From NCBI GenBank assembly GCA_015499985.1, contig JAAAUF010000256.1:1-44851 (forward strand): a stretch of 44,851 nt of DNA, written 5' to 3'. The translations under genes and the position numbers were made by a program. Below are positions 33,334-44,797 of this stretch, piece after piece. Position 1 is the stretch's first letter. Each line of letters opens with the position of its first letter. The DNA comes from Haplosporangium gracile (taxonomy: Eukaryota; Mortierellomycota; Mortierellomycetes; Mortierellales; Mortierellaceae). The notes under the pieces were generated by a model. The model was given only the letters and a program-made list of their open reading frames with translations. It did not search any database and had not been told where the DNA came from.

Positions 33334-36188
33334 TCACTGCGCAAAGACAGGTCTATTATTCTTACAATCGTTTACCAGACTGCATCCTATGTCAATGCGG
33401 AGACCAAGTCCTTCCTGAGACACGAACGGCGTCTTGTCCTGTCCGTAGAACGACCAGACGAGATGGCCAGTCTTGAGAGTGACGACGAGGTTGTGGCCAA
33501 AGATCGCAATGTCGATCAGGTCCTCACGATCCTTTAGGAATGTGATCCACTGCCGATCAGCAACAAGACCAGACTCGGGCTCTTCCAGATCCATCATGCA
33601 GATACCCATCCGCGACGACAAGCCGATCCTGTAGTGGTTCCAAACAACGTAAGCGATGAATTGGATAGGTCTGTTGTTCTCGTCTGGATGTGTCTTTTGT
33701 TGTTCGGGGAGACAAACACCATAAGTCTTGCGTTCGAAACGCTTGACGCTCGAAATCAAAGGCGCCTTGGTTGCGTTAGTCGCATTAGAACTCGATCCCG
33801 ACTTATTCCTGTCAATGATTGGTGGCGCCGGTAGTGCAACCATAGGCCCTTGCAGCACATCGATAGTGATGTTCCACCAACACGACTCCCACGACTCCCA
33901 CTCATTCTCTGTACCATCCGCCATCGTGACAATCCTAAACGTACCGTTGTTACTGTCAATATTGTTCAAATCCTCCGGGAAAGAAACCTCCAGAGCTGCG
34001 CTGACTTGAACACCCCAGTAATACAATCTGCGGCGGGGAGGCGAAGCCCCGACCACACCAGCATCGCCCGCCGGGTTGCCAGCCGTTGCCAGCGTATTGC
34101 CAGTGACGACTCCAACGTTTGCTGGTTCGTCACTGTTTCTCCGAGCACCTTTGGTTCTGTTCTTGTCGTCGATGGGCATGTGGAGCTGGGTGATCTGCTT
34201 CTCGTGAACCCAATCCCAGACCATCCCCCTTCCGTGCTGGTTGAACAAGACAAGCAAGTGTTCGTAGCCACTGTGATCCGGAAACAACGTCATGCAGCTC
34301 ACTCCACGACTCACAGCTTTGTTCGAGTAGGTCTTCTTGCCAAGATCAGCCTCGTCATCACTGAAGAGGACCTTCTTGATAACCATCGCCGACGCCATAT
34401 CCGAGTTCTGAGTGCCAAAGATGGCAATGCAATCAACTTTCCTCCGTTGAATGTCCACATCCATAGGGGTTGATGACTGATCACCCCCAGTCGTAGCTGT
34501 CGCAGGTTGATCAGGTTCAAACGCAGAGTAAAGCTTGACGATGCGCCCGTGCATTGTGATCTGGTGCTGACGCGGCTCCAGACTCTCGTACTTGACAACA
34601 CTGTCGGGATTGATCCGAACACACTCCCTGGCCACCTTGGGTTCAAGACTTGACGATGCACGGAAATGGTTCATCATCCAGTTGGAGAGACGGGTCATGG
34701 GTGTCACTGGTACCCTCACCTCAATGACCTTGAGCATCAGCCAAACTCCAAGGATATGCGAATCAGTGGCGTTACTGACCAAGGGCAGAGCACGCTGTCC
34801 AAAAGCGATGACGACGACGATACGCATGCCTCCAACGGTATCCTCGGGGTAGTGCTTGATCTCGACCACCTGTGCCACTTGCATCATATCGCGAGTGAAG
34901 GGATGGTACCAGGGCTGGGCTTGAGGGCCAGTCTTCTTGTCTTTCTCCCAAACATCGCTGCCGCAACGAGCAATGGGATTCGTCAGATCGGGCAAGTTGT
35001 AAAACAGGATCTCATGGTCGTGAGGACGAGGGTCGCCACCGTTGCTCTTGGAGGGGACGGACTTTGGACGGGTGATCATCGAGGCGGCAATGGCGGTGTG
35101 AGAGTCTCGATCAATGTTATATATCGGGGATCCCATGCGGACCCACTGGGCACCGGCGGCGGCTAGGGTCTCCGGGTCGGTCTCGAAGTACTGTGCCTCG
35201 GAAAGTTTGACCCTGAGGGGGCGGCGACGGTCAAGCTCGTCTAAGGAGGAAGGCAGACGATGAGAGGGAGGAACAGTAGCCCACTGCGACCACTGCGAGC
35301 CAAGAGGAACTGAAGACTGAAAATCTGTGACGTCAGCAGCGGCAGTGACAGCAGTAGCGATAATCGGCTGACTAACGGGGGGCGAAAGCGCAGAAGGCAA
35401 GGCAGCGGGGGCAACAATCAGGGAGGCTGACGTCGCCGATGACGAGGCGGTCGGTACGGGAGGCAGGCTATAACCAAGACGGACACCCAGGGCAGCATCC
35501 TTGAGGACCATCGTCTTCCAGTCCCTCTCTTTAGGGCCCCCACATGATTTGACCCAGTTGGTATGGGTGTAGGTGGCAAGGGAGTACCAGTCGGCGGGGG
35601 CAGTGAGGAAGAACAACTCATGGCACGTGTATGAGAACCGGAGGAGGTCAAGCGGGTCAGTGAGGTAGAAGCTGACCAGTTTAAGGAGCTCGGGTGGAAG
35701 AGAGACGAGACGCGAGTTCTTGGAGTTACGGACGGACAGCTGCCTTGCTAAGGTTTTGTGATTAGGGTCACAAGAAGCGATTGGACTGTCTGCTGTGTTG
35801 CCAGACATCTAACGCAACAAGAATGGCAACACAGCAATGGAGCTCTGTGTTAGTGAAGGGTACCCTTTGGTGAAAAATAGGAGAGGGAAGGGGAGGTTTT
35901 ATTGAAGTTGGAGAAAAAGCGGTGATGATGGCGAAGAAGCGGTGATGATGGCAAAGAAACAATGCCGGCGAAGAAGGGAAGGGAAAGAAGTTTGTTAATA
36001 GAAATTTTATAAAAAGCTTTGCTTTGCCATACGGAGGGACTCACCTCATTGAAATAATAAATGGAACGAGGACCGTGGTAGTCGTCATTTTGGACACCCA
36101 CGCAATTACGTGGTGCTGCTGTATCGATAGCTTGCCTCTTGGCTGCGCTACTGCTTCTCCATGCCGCTGTCGTTTTAGGGATTTCCAT
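33334..36188 (-). CDS. F-box protein with beta-rich C-terminal part
   Basis: Exon 2 (35808-33334) is a single frame of 824 residues. An exon at 36188-36045 (48 codons, ATGGAAATCCC start, GTGAGT donor) joins it in phase through the GTTAG just before the internal ATG, giving 872 residues. Translation could instead start at 35808. The F-box lies at about residues 81-130: LVSLPPELLKLVSFYL, DPLDLLRFSYTCHELFFLTA and ADWYSLATYTHTNWVK. Such proteins bring substrates to SCF ubiquitin ligases through Skp1. The rest has many short hydrophobic strands with Trp and Gly, suggesting a beta-propeller-like substrate domain, but no clear WD signature. An Ala/Ser/Pro-rich linker follows the F-box. The substrate is unknown. 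Confidence 0.82.
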
Positions 36189-36874
36189 CGTTTGCTTCTA
36201 TCGCTCTGTTCGAAACCGAGCGTTGTATTATACTTGGTTAAACTCGATGTGTACATACAAATTGAGTGGATGGAGGAGAATCACAAGGTGATGGATTCGA
36301 GTAGCGTGGGATATGGACAGGTAGTTGCGCTGATGATGCAGTTCTTGTTATTGTTATTGTTGGGATATCGAGCTGTTTCTTGCGATATTGAGATATAGGC
36401 TTAAAGTGCGAACATGGTTAGTGGTTGTAGAAAGTGAAAAGAGTTTAGCAAGTAGCTCCGGAACCGCCTTTCTTTTAAGTAAGAATAAGTCTTCGCCATT
36501 TCCCTCCCTGCAAAACAAAAGGATGACACAGGTCTCCAAACTATATATACCCGCTCTAGCGCCGTACAACATATATGGTAGTTAAACGAAATTGGCCTTC
36601 ACCCCTCCGCCCCTCGCTCCTATATTTTTAGTCACATATAGACCGAAAATCAGCCTCCGCGTTCTTCCTGTCTGTCACATCCTCCAACATCTTCATGTTT
36701 CATACCACATGCTCTGAAGGTCGCGCCATTCACCCTTTGATCTGATGTCTCCTGGATTGATGACAGGGAGAGATGGAAGCGACAAAGGTAAAAACAAACG
36801 AAAGATGGCAGATGTGAAAAGATGTCCACTCGTTCTAGGAACGATCATCATTGTGGTATCTTGTTGAAAGACTC
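36189..36874. other. Spacer upstream of the F-box gene
   Basis: This is the F-box promoter region. The plus-strand frame at 36024-36398 is partly antisense to the F-box first exon and is not accepted. A minus-strand frame at 36693-36878 has no recognisable homology. Confidence 0.4.
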
Positions 36875-37560
36875 TCAACCACCAATCTTCTTGAGGATAG
36901 CGACGCGATAATTAGACAAAATATTATCACTATCGCAAAAAGAAAAAAAATCATGCTGTTTCCACAATGAGGGAACTCACAGTGACAACAAATCGTTCAT
37001 CTAAAAATGAAGTCGTGCATGACACGAAGCACTTGATTGCTTCTGTAGCTTTGAAACAGTGATTTGACATGAAAATCTCACGCCATGTCTGTTTTAATTT
37101 CTCCTGACACTTCCCAACGTTTTTTTTTTTCATTCATCCCGACATTGGCGAAGTCACTATTCATTTTGGCCATGCCTTCGAGCACAGTATCATCGATCAA
37201 TATCCACAGAGTGGTCTTTATAGAAGAGCTCTCAATGAACTTACGGTTGTGCACACACACAAGAGGCATGAAAACCTCCAATCGGTAACCAAATATGAGA
37301 CCAATTGAGTTGGGAAGTAGGAGTTATGGTGATCACCTTTTCTTCATCAATGGTTGTCGTCGGTGGAGTGGTTCCTGGATTTTAATAGCTTGGTCTGTTC
37401 TTGGGCTTCTCGGTCCCACTTGATTGGAAAATAATCCTTGTGTCTGCGCCAACGAGTCAATCTCGAAGACGAAGGAGATGCGAGTTAAAGAAAAAAAAAC
37501 TTTCCGAAAAACAGTGGATAGATCGATAGTTAGAACGAGGCAAGTTCTGCACATGAGGGT
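36875..37560 (-). pseudogene. Possible multi-exon or broken gene, unrecognised
   Basis: Several minus-strand pieces look coding but do not join cleanly. One frame (about 37281-37132) contains TTLWILIDDTVLEGMAKMNS and FANVGMNEKKK. After an A11 run at 37130-37120 the open frame shifts by one (QEKLKQTWREIFMSNHCFKA). A 20-base exon candidate after TTTTTAG and before GTGAGT joins a last piece ending SNYRVAILKKIGG and TGA at 36877-36875. The family is not recognised. It may be a gene with very short exons, a frameshifted pseudogene, or a homopolymer sequencing error. Confidence 0.3.
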
Positions 37561-39734
37561 GAGTAAGGGGGAAATTCTTATCTTGACTCTTTAAGCCTTG
37601 AATCTTGTTTTTTTTGTCTTTTCATCGATTGATCTTGTTCCTCACTCTTTTTGTCAAAGACTTGCTTGTGAAAAATATTGTTGGGGGTGTTAACCAATTC
37701 GTTGCATGAGGCAGTAAAACAGGTCGCGGTGAATCGTACTTGGCAAAGTTGCCAGAAGCTTAATTGTGAGAATAGAACTATTTTTTTTTTTTTTGTTTGC
37801 CTGTGCCCTTACATTTTCGCCAGGGCCATCTGTTGATTTCGCAGAGCATTGTTTTTCAGGCGAGCAATGTCCATTGTTCTCATGCTCTGTTTCAATTGAC
37901 CTTGCACAGTCCTCGATTTCTTAACTCATGGGCTCTAATCTGCTATCGAATGTTGGCTGGGTTGTGTATCTTTGAAGTATAATTCGGCTCAGAATCCCGA
38001 GCTCTTTTTAATTTTGCACAAATAGCCGCCAAGAGAGGCGAGGACATGAGTCGAAACAATGTATCATTGTGAGCGTTTGTTTACGATCGATGAAAAAAAT
38101 CTTCACTGCCTCATGGCCAAGCCGGTCCTTTATCCTTCCATACCTTTGTTACTTTCAGCTCTGCATGCATGTTTCGCGTTCTTGTGTTTATTTCTTTTTT
38201 TCCTGCCTCCCGCTTCCTTCCCTTACACCTCCTGAACCGTTTTCCCGCCCAGTCGTGATTTTGCAATGCACATGCTCCATATGGGAAGGATAGAAAGTTA
38301 CAACGAAAACTAGAGAGCTATGTACACTTTCTATGGTTTTTGGACGCGATGGGGCTTCGATCTCCTGGACAAGGAGTGCCATCAGCGAAGGAATAAGTTA
38401 GCAACATCGATCATTTCTGCGATGCATCCTCTCGATCATTCATCACCTTTTTATGTGTCCGCGTAGAAACAAACTCCCATGTCGCTCTAGTCCATTCGGC
38501 TTAGCTACGCCTCGCTTCTCTCCCACCAGCCCTGCTCTGCCCACTGAAGATTAGGTTCTTGAACCTCCTTACATTGCCTAATCACACAAGTAGACAGGTA
38601 GTATTTTACCAGCTTTATTCCTCCACGTAAGTTTTGCCTTTTTTCTTTCTCTTTTCTCTCTTCTCAATTTTCACTCTTCTAACTCGCACAAGTCCATTCC
38701 TTCCAGCCTTTTCACTCATTAACTCATCACAACACATCACCTCAGCAAGACGCAGCAAGGCACGAGTCCACACTTGCAAGTGGAAGCGTACTCGTCAACA
38801 CCTGGTCACTCCCAAACGCCAACGCCGCCCCTCATTCATAAACAAAAAACTAAATGTCCGATGGCGATTGTGTTCCATCCCTCATGCGACGAGTTCCTTC
38901 TTAAAAAAGCGATGCTTGAAAAACTTCATAACACGGAGACTGTACTGTATACAACCCACTACAAACACAAGACATTACCACATAGTTAATAGGTAGAGCC
39001 AAGCAAACGCCTCCAAACTCCTTCCTATCCTGCCTTTTCTTCGCTTTGTTTTCGTCCAATCCTTATGCCTCGCCATAGGTGTTGTGAGTACAAAAACACA
39101 AATGAAGCATGTACAAACAACATCAAAGACAAGATGTACATGTACAGTACATTACGTACGCAATTTAGCACATATTGTCTTGCTTTTTTCGCCCCTTTCC
39201 CTTGTGGTCAATGCCTGACTAAAGTCGACTGAAGGTCAGTGCACAGGTCCAAGTGCACTGTGCGCAAGTCATTTCAGATTGACGCCGGTCGTGAAAAACA
39301 AACGCGCTCGCCTCTGTTCAGGTCATTTGAGAGAATTTGCATGCATATCAGCCATTTAGAAAATATCCTCTTATTCCCCTCAACAACAATAATTGACAAT
39401 CAATAAACCTCAAACCTGCCCTTTTTTCACTCCTAATCGATCGCCTTTTTTTGTCAGGACCCTTGAAAGAACAACAGTAGCTCCTAGGTGAGTGCTGGAT
39501 CCAAATGAATATTGACGGTATAGTATTTATTATTCATGTAATAGATCGTTGAAAATATAGCTCTCTCGCCTTGGCGAAGCAAGTAGCATGTTACTTCGCT
39601 CGCAGTGAGCGGCCTATCTGTGCCTAGCAAGCCAACGGAGGGCCTTACTAGTTGATCATTTGTGTGACAGGATCGAGGGAAACTATGGATAAGCATTGAC
39701 TTAGTTCGGCGGCAACTGGCACTTGTATTACTTT
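37561..39734. other. Gene-poor region
   Basis: There are no supported genes. Frames at 37797-37982, 38069-38293 and 38634-38996 (plus) lack homology, and the last is an Asn/Thr/His-rich low-quality frame. An imperfect hairpin (GCGAAG...CTTCGC) lies at 39574-39602. Confidence 0.45.
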
Positions 39735-40050
39735 TCTGCTGTGCCTGAAAATGAGAAGGATCGTCGCGGAGAGCGACCTGCGCGCACTTGTTTCTTCTCT
39801 GGAAACTACAAATATGGCGTGGCGAGTGATGTTTCTGGGAATGAGATGAGTCATTGTGAAGGGTGAGTTATGTGTCTTTCTCTCTGCCGTGAGATTATAG
39901 GGTGGCGAGTACTGTATCTGAAAATGAGAAGGATTGTTGTGCTATGGAGGGAGCTCTTCCTTTACCCTGAAAAACCACCCATGTGGCGTGGTGGGCGTGG
40001 CGAGTGTTGTTCCTGAATATGTAAGAAACCGTTGTGGAGAGAAGAAAAAG
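39735..40050. repeat. Degenerate tandem repeat, four copies of 84-95 bp
   Basis: A core resembling GGCGAGTNNTGTNTCTGAAAATGAGAAGGATTGTTG recurs in order at about 39735, 39821, 39903 and 39999 (the first copy lacks the GGCGAGT part). The spacing of the CTG core is roughly 90, 84 and 95 bases. Copies differ by substitutions and small indels, so the array is old. There is no open frame through it. Confidence 0.6.
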
Positions 40051-40740
40051 TTTGGTTGGCCTGTGTGTCTCTGTTTGTTTTCAGCAGACCAGCTCTGAAA
40101 TTAAATCAGAGAGGCGAGTGCTCGTCGAGTCCAAATTGTCGGGTGACCCTGTCTACCGAGGACCCTGAACCAAATAAAACAGACAGCCATATAGGTTGTG
40201 CGGTGAGAGTGGGTCTCCGACTTCAAGGCAGCCAGCCCGTTCGTTGGTTGGTTACAGGTTCGAAGTTGGTTAGGTGGCTTAGACTTTCTGAATTAATTGA
40301 CTATTAAAGCGAATCCCTTGTCAGATGATGTTGCTCCCTCTCCTTCCTTAACTATTCAACAAGGTACCCATCCACTTTTGGCGCAAGAAATAATTCCATC
40401 CATCCATCTATTATCCAGGCGCCCATCCATCCATCCGATCCGGTCAAGCATCTATCGACAATAACACACTCAACCATCAGCTTCAAGGACGATCTATTCG
40501 GCGTTACTCTTTACTATCAGACGTATTAGTATCGGCACTTTTTACTCTGGGCGATACTTCAACTTTCCAGGATTTTTTTGAGCTTGCATACAAGCTCGGT
40601 ACCTGTTCGTCAACATACCTTCAAACCGGGACTACAACTCAAATCGACCGCCTCGCCGCGACTCGTTTTTCTTTCTCACGGATCGAAATTCTGCATCACA
40701 CCCCACCCCCCTATTACGGACCTCTCCCAAATACAACAAA

Positions 40741-40800
40741 GTACGCGCAAGACAACTAACCCTTCTTTCCACTCTTTTATTTTTGCATGTCATCCATTAG
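40741..40800 (+). other. Probable 5'UTR intron of RPL41
   Basis: The GTACGC donor, ACTAAC branch site at 40754-40759, pyrimidine tract and CATTAG acceptor end directly before the RPL41 ATG. It is 60 bases long. Confidence 0.6.
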
Positions 40801-40878
40801 ATGAGAGATAAGTGGAAGAAGAAGCGCGTTCGTCGCCTTAAGCGCAAAAGAAGAAAAATGAGAGCTCGCTCCAAGTAA
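40801..40878 (+). CDS. RPL41: Ribosomal protein eL41
   Basis: Twenty-five codons, ATG to TAA, encode an almost wholly basic helix beginning MRDKWKKKRVRRLKRKRRK and ending MRARSK. This is the expected full length and near-identical pattern of eukaryotic eL41, the smallest ribosomal protein, which sits at the 60S/40S interface. It is much too short for common gene-length cutoffs. The ATG follows a good splice acceptor, so the leader is probably spliced. Confidence 0.96.
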   Translation: MRDKWKKKRVRRLKRKRRKMRARSK

Positions 40879-41784
40879 ACGCCAGCAGCTTCAAGCGCGG
40901 TTAGTTCCCACCCCTACCCTGGAGTTTGAGCAAGGCCGGTAGTCTGATTCCGTTCCACAAATCTTTTTTTTTTTTTTTGCTGTCGCGGCATTTTCTATCT
41001 CTTTTCTTCAACTTTTGTGTGGGGGTTTAACCAGTTTACACCAAACCCAACCCACCAATAAAACCAATCCAAAAAAACACCATTTTGTGTCTTTCCGACG
41101 TTTTTGTTCGCGAGGTTTTCTATGCATGGATTGATCTGGCTGACGGGGTCGTTTGTTTTTATGTGGAGAGTGTACTTCAGACAAGAGGATGGCTGTGCTT
41201 TTGATTCCAGGAATTGATTGAAGTTTTGTCGGGTGACAATTTGCGGAGGGGTGTTCCTTTCGGAAAAAAGAATCAATTCGTGTGTGTGTGTGAGAGAAAA
41301 GGATTGTTGGCGACACACTTTTTTGCCTGCGAGAGAACGGTGTATTTTTGAGTTACAAGATGCAATGGTGTATGCTGGCCCTCTAGGGTAAACTGCTTTT
41401 CAAAAGTTAGCATGGATTCCGGTATGAGAGCTGTGCCGTTGCTTTTATATGTTGATTGGGTTGTTTGCATGTTTGTTTGTTTTTGTTCGATAGGTGAGGG
41501 AACACAAGTTGTGATTGATGATGACAAGAGATGAGCGAACGAACGCGGTCGGCTCGCTCGCTCGCAAAAAATGCCTACAAACGATATGCCTACTGAAACA
41601 ATACAAACACGGATGACTGGAGCCGAGGAGAGAAGGTGTATGCATACGGCACAATAAGAAGGGCGAGTGGCAACAGGGATTCGTCTCTTTTCCTTCCTTC
41701 CTTCCTTTCTTCTCCTTTTTATCGCCCTTACTTTCTTACAGCTACCCATTACTCTTACTTCTCGTCTTTTTGTTCATTCTCACA
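40879..41784. other. Spacer between RPL41 and ALDH gene
   Basis: It contains the RPL41 3' flank (T run 40963-40978) and the ALDH promoter and pyrimidine-rich leader (41685-41780). Minus-strand frames here (41008-41318, 41273-41749) have no homology. Confidence 0.5.
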
Positions 41785-43833
41785 ATGACAACTTTCATTC
41801 TCCAGTACAACAGTGAGGCAGAAATCGACCAGGTCAGAAACAAGTTGCCTCTTCTGCGAGTACAACCGCGGCACAAAAGCAACTAGCTGAGCCCAGTCTA
41901 TGTATGTAACCCTTGCACAACAGCAGCGACACACAAGCGTTATTAACCCTGTACCTCTCACAACTGCACCCTACTTCCCCTCCTCTTCTCTACACACACA
42001 CTCTCCTCTATTCTTCCTCCCCGTCCCTTGCCACACAAAATAACAGACAGCGCTCACGGTGCAACAAACCTTCAAGAGCGGGTACACGCGACCACTCAAG
42101 TTTCGTCGACATCAGCTAGAGCAGCTCTGGCGGTTGATTGACGACAATACAGATGCCCTCTGCGATGCGTTGTACAAGGACCTGCGCAAGCACAAGTACG
42201 AGGCAACACTTGGCGAACTGATCACGGCCAAGGAAGAGATCAACGATGCCCTTGTCCATTTGGACGAGTGGGCCAAGGACGAGCGGACGACGCCTTCTTT
42301 TGTCAACCGCGTGGGAACCACTTGTATCAAGCGCAAAGAACCCAAGGGTAAGATTTGAAGTCGGTGTATTTGAATGGGTGAGGGTAGGTACGCTCGGGCC
42401 GGTCAAATGCTAAAGTGACAAACAAGAGGCAGATGGAAAAAAAATTAGGCCCTGTTGACCAACGTTAGACTAAAGGGTCCTTTGCTCCCCTCTTTCTCTG
42501 TTCCCTCATGTCATCGTTGCATAAATAGGTGCGGTTTTGGTGGTTGCACCCTGGAACTACCCCATTTACCTGGCATTTACACCCCTAGTCGGAGCCATCG
42601 CCGCCGGATGCACGGCTGTCCTGAAACCCTCGGAGGTGACCCCACACTCCGCCAAACTGATCGCAGAGCTGGTACCCCGTTACCTTGACAACAAGGCCTT
42701 TATGGTCATCAACGGTGGCGCACCTGAGACGACCCAGTTGTTGGAGCACAAATGGGACCATATCTTTTATACCGGCAATGGAACCGTCGCCAAGATCATT
42801 ATGAAGGCTGCGGCAAAGCATTTGACGAGTTTGACGCTTGAGCTTGGAGGCAAGAGTCCTGTTATTATTGATGAGAATGCCAACATGACTGTTGCTGCCA
42901 AGCGGATCGCCTTTGGCAAGACCTTCAATGCTGGACAGGTTAGGCTCCTTTTGTGTATTTCCTTAACATATGGCAAATGCGTTGCTGTCCTTGTTTGATC
43001 GTTGTTGCTACGAATAACTTGCTAACATAACCATATCACTACTTCCACCCTTTGGCATATGATAGACGTGTGTGGCGCCGGACTACATCTTGATCACGGC
43101 TAAGGCTGAACAAGAATTTGTCCCGGCATTAAAGCAGGCTTACTTGGAAATGTATGGCTCTGACCCGCAAGCATCCAAGGATTATGCCCGTATCGTCAAT
43201 GCGCGCCACTTCAAGCGCCTATGCAATGTCCTTATGGAGAATAAGTCTGGAGACGTCGTTATTGGCGGCCAAGCGGACGAGAACGACCTCTTCATTGCCC
43301 CGACCGTGATTGCCAACGTTGAGCGGGACGACAAGTTGATGGAGGAGGAGATCTTTGGTCCCTTGTTGCCCTTGATCCGGGTGACGGATATCGACGACGC
43401 GATCGAGTATATTAACTCGAAGGATGAGCCCCTGGCGCTGTACATCTTCTCAACCAACAAGAAGCTGGTCAACAAGGTGCTGGACTCGACTCGATCAGGA
43501 GGCGTGTTGGTGAACGATACATTGATGCATGTCTCGGAGGGTTCCTTACCCTTTGGAGGAACTGGACCTTCGGGGATGGGATCTTATCATGGCAAGAGTT
43601 CATTTGATGCATTCACACATGTCCGGTCGACCATGATCAAGGGCCTGAGTCCGGTGATGGAGTCGGCGATGGGGTTGAGGTATGCGCCCTACACAACGCG
43701 AAACCTGTCGGTGGCCAAGATGCTCCTTGAAACGATCCCGCAGTTCAAGCGTGGGTTCTTGCGGAAGTATATCAAGTGGATTGTTGTTGTCCTCCTCTTT
43801 GGCATACACTATGCTCGCAACAATCGTCTTTAG
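41785..43833 (+). CDS. HFD1: Fatty aldehyde dehydrogenase (ALDH3/Hfd1-type)
   Basis: NAD(P)-dependent oxidation of long-chain aldehydes, for example hexadecenal from sphingolipid breakdown in yeast Hfd1. Exons 41785-41832, 42047-42347, 42529-42938 and 43066-43833 give 508 residues. ALDH3 features: QQTFKSGYTRPLKFRRHQL, VVAPWNYPIYLAF, GCTAVLKPSE, the general base Glu221 in LTLELGGKSP, the catalytic Cys255 in NAGQ|TCVAPDYIL, EEEIFGPLLPL and SLPFGGTGPSGMGSYHGK. The last 25 residues (YIKWIVVVLLFGIHYA) form a C-terminal membrane anchor, as in human ALDH3A2 and Hfd1, so it should face the cytosol from the ER, mitochondria or lipid droplets. Two donors are unusual (GTCAGA after exon 1, GTTAGG after exon 3); the exon 1 boundary is the weakest part. 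Confidence 0.94.
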
Positions 43834-43990
43834 TAGACTTTGTAGTTGGCTGGGAATTGTAAAATTCTGTTGATTTGATATCAGACTGCGTCTGAAAAAA
43901 ATAAATCATTGATGAGCTCTTTCTTGCTTTCCTTCCCGTTCTTATCTACAACTCTCTCAGCATTCCCCCCTTACTCTCTTGCGCAAAACC

Positions 43991-44797
43991 ATGGCCCGAA
44001 AGTGCACCTCGATAAGAAGGCTCTCATCCACATCCCACGAATTCCACAAATACGCTTCTCTCCTAACCTCAAAACTCCACCGATTCTACCGTCTGACCTA
44101 CGAAGGACACGCGGACCAGGACGTAACAGCAGCAGCTGGCGGATGGAGCGGAGCCGAGTTTTTCCATGGGACGGGACACTGTGGTTGTTTGGGGTTGCAG
44201 GTCGCCAGAAAGGTCGAGAAGGATGTTGATATTACAGTGGAGGAGTGGTGTTCTTCTTCATCGAGTTTGCCAGTGTGTGCGACGAGGGGGATCTTGAGTT
44301 TTGGACACCTTGATACCTGTCTCGTCAGCGCCGGTGGTAATTCCATACTATCTCTCTCTTTTTTCTTTTTTTTGTTCCTGTATGTACTTTTCACGTCCCT
44401 GCACCGTGCTGATCAGGTCGGCTAAAATAATTATTTTGATTGATTAATATTTTTTTTTGATACTCGTAAAGGCCACTTTTTCTCACCAAGGATGGCGGTG
44501 GCGCATGCATGGGCACGGTTCCGATCCCCGAACCAAACTGTCGTCCCGATTTTTGTCTGCAAGGCCCGGAATGTTCGTCAGAAGTGGGTCGAGAGTTCTT
44601 TTGTCGAGAGTGAGAACGTATGTCAAAACCTGCCATATTACTTCCTTTTTTTTTTTGGTTGTTGTTAGCGTGTCTATATGTGAGGAGTTGTTGCCTTTGT
44701 CTAGTGTGGTATTGATCTGGTACTTGCTTTTGGGGTTGTGTTGTCGTTTTATGGATAGGATATCCTCCCGTGCTACTTGGCGATCGTTTCTTACTAA
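43991..44797 (+). CDS. Small PARP-like (ADP-ribosyltransferase-fold) protein
   Basis: Exons 43991-44336, 44472-44617 and 44759-44797 close in phase to 176 residues, complete within the window. The pattern resembles the PARP catalytic core: EFFHGTGHCGCLGL (the HGT strand), then a Cys and VCATRGILSFGH, GGHFFSPRMAVAHAWARF where PARPs have G-x-YFS-x-x-SSKA-x-Y, VVPIFVCKARN (core strand) and a C-terminus DILPCYLAIVSY like the LPxYLIxY end of the family. The usual loop and the stretch that carries the catalytic Glu are very short here. The protein lacks any other domain or a signal peptide. Activity cannot be assumed; it may be a degenerate family member. Family assignment rests on motif memory only. 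Confidence 0.62.

Noticed and set aside
38334..38390. Possible tRNA (GGGGCTTCGATCTCC resembles a T arm)
   Set aside because: There is no D arm, anticodon stem or acceptor pairing on either strand.
38634..38996. 120-codon plus frame
   Set aside because: It starts at TTG and has no recognisable domain, with composition like spacer.
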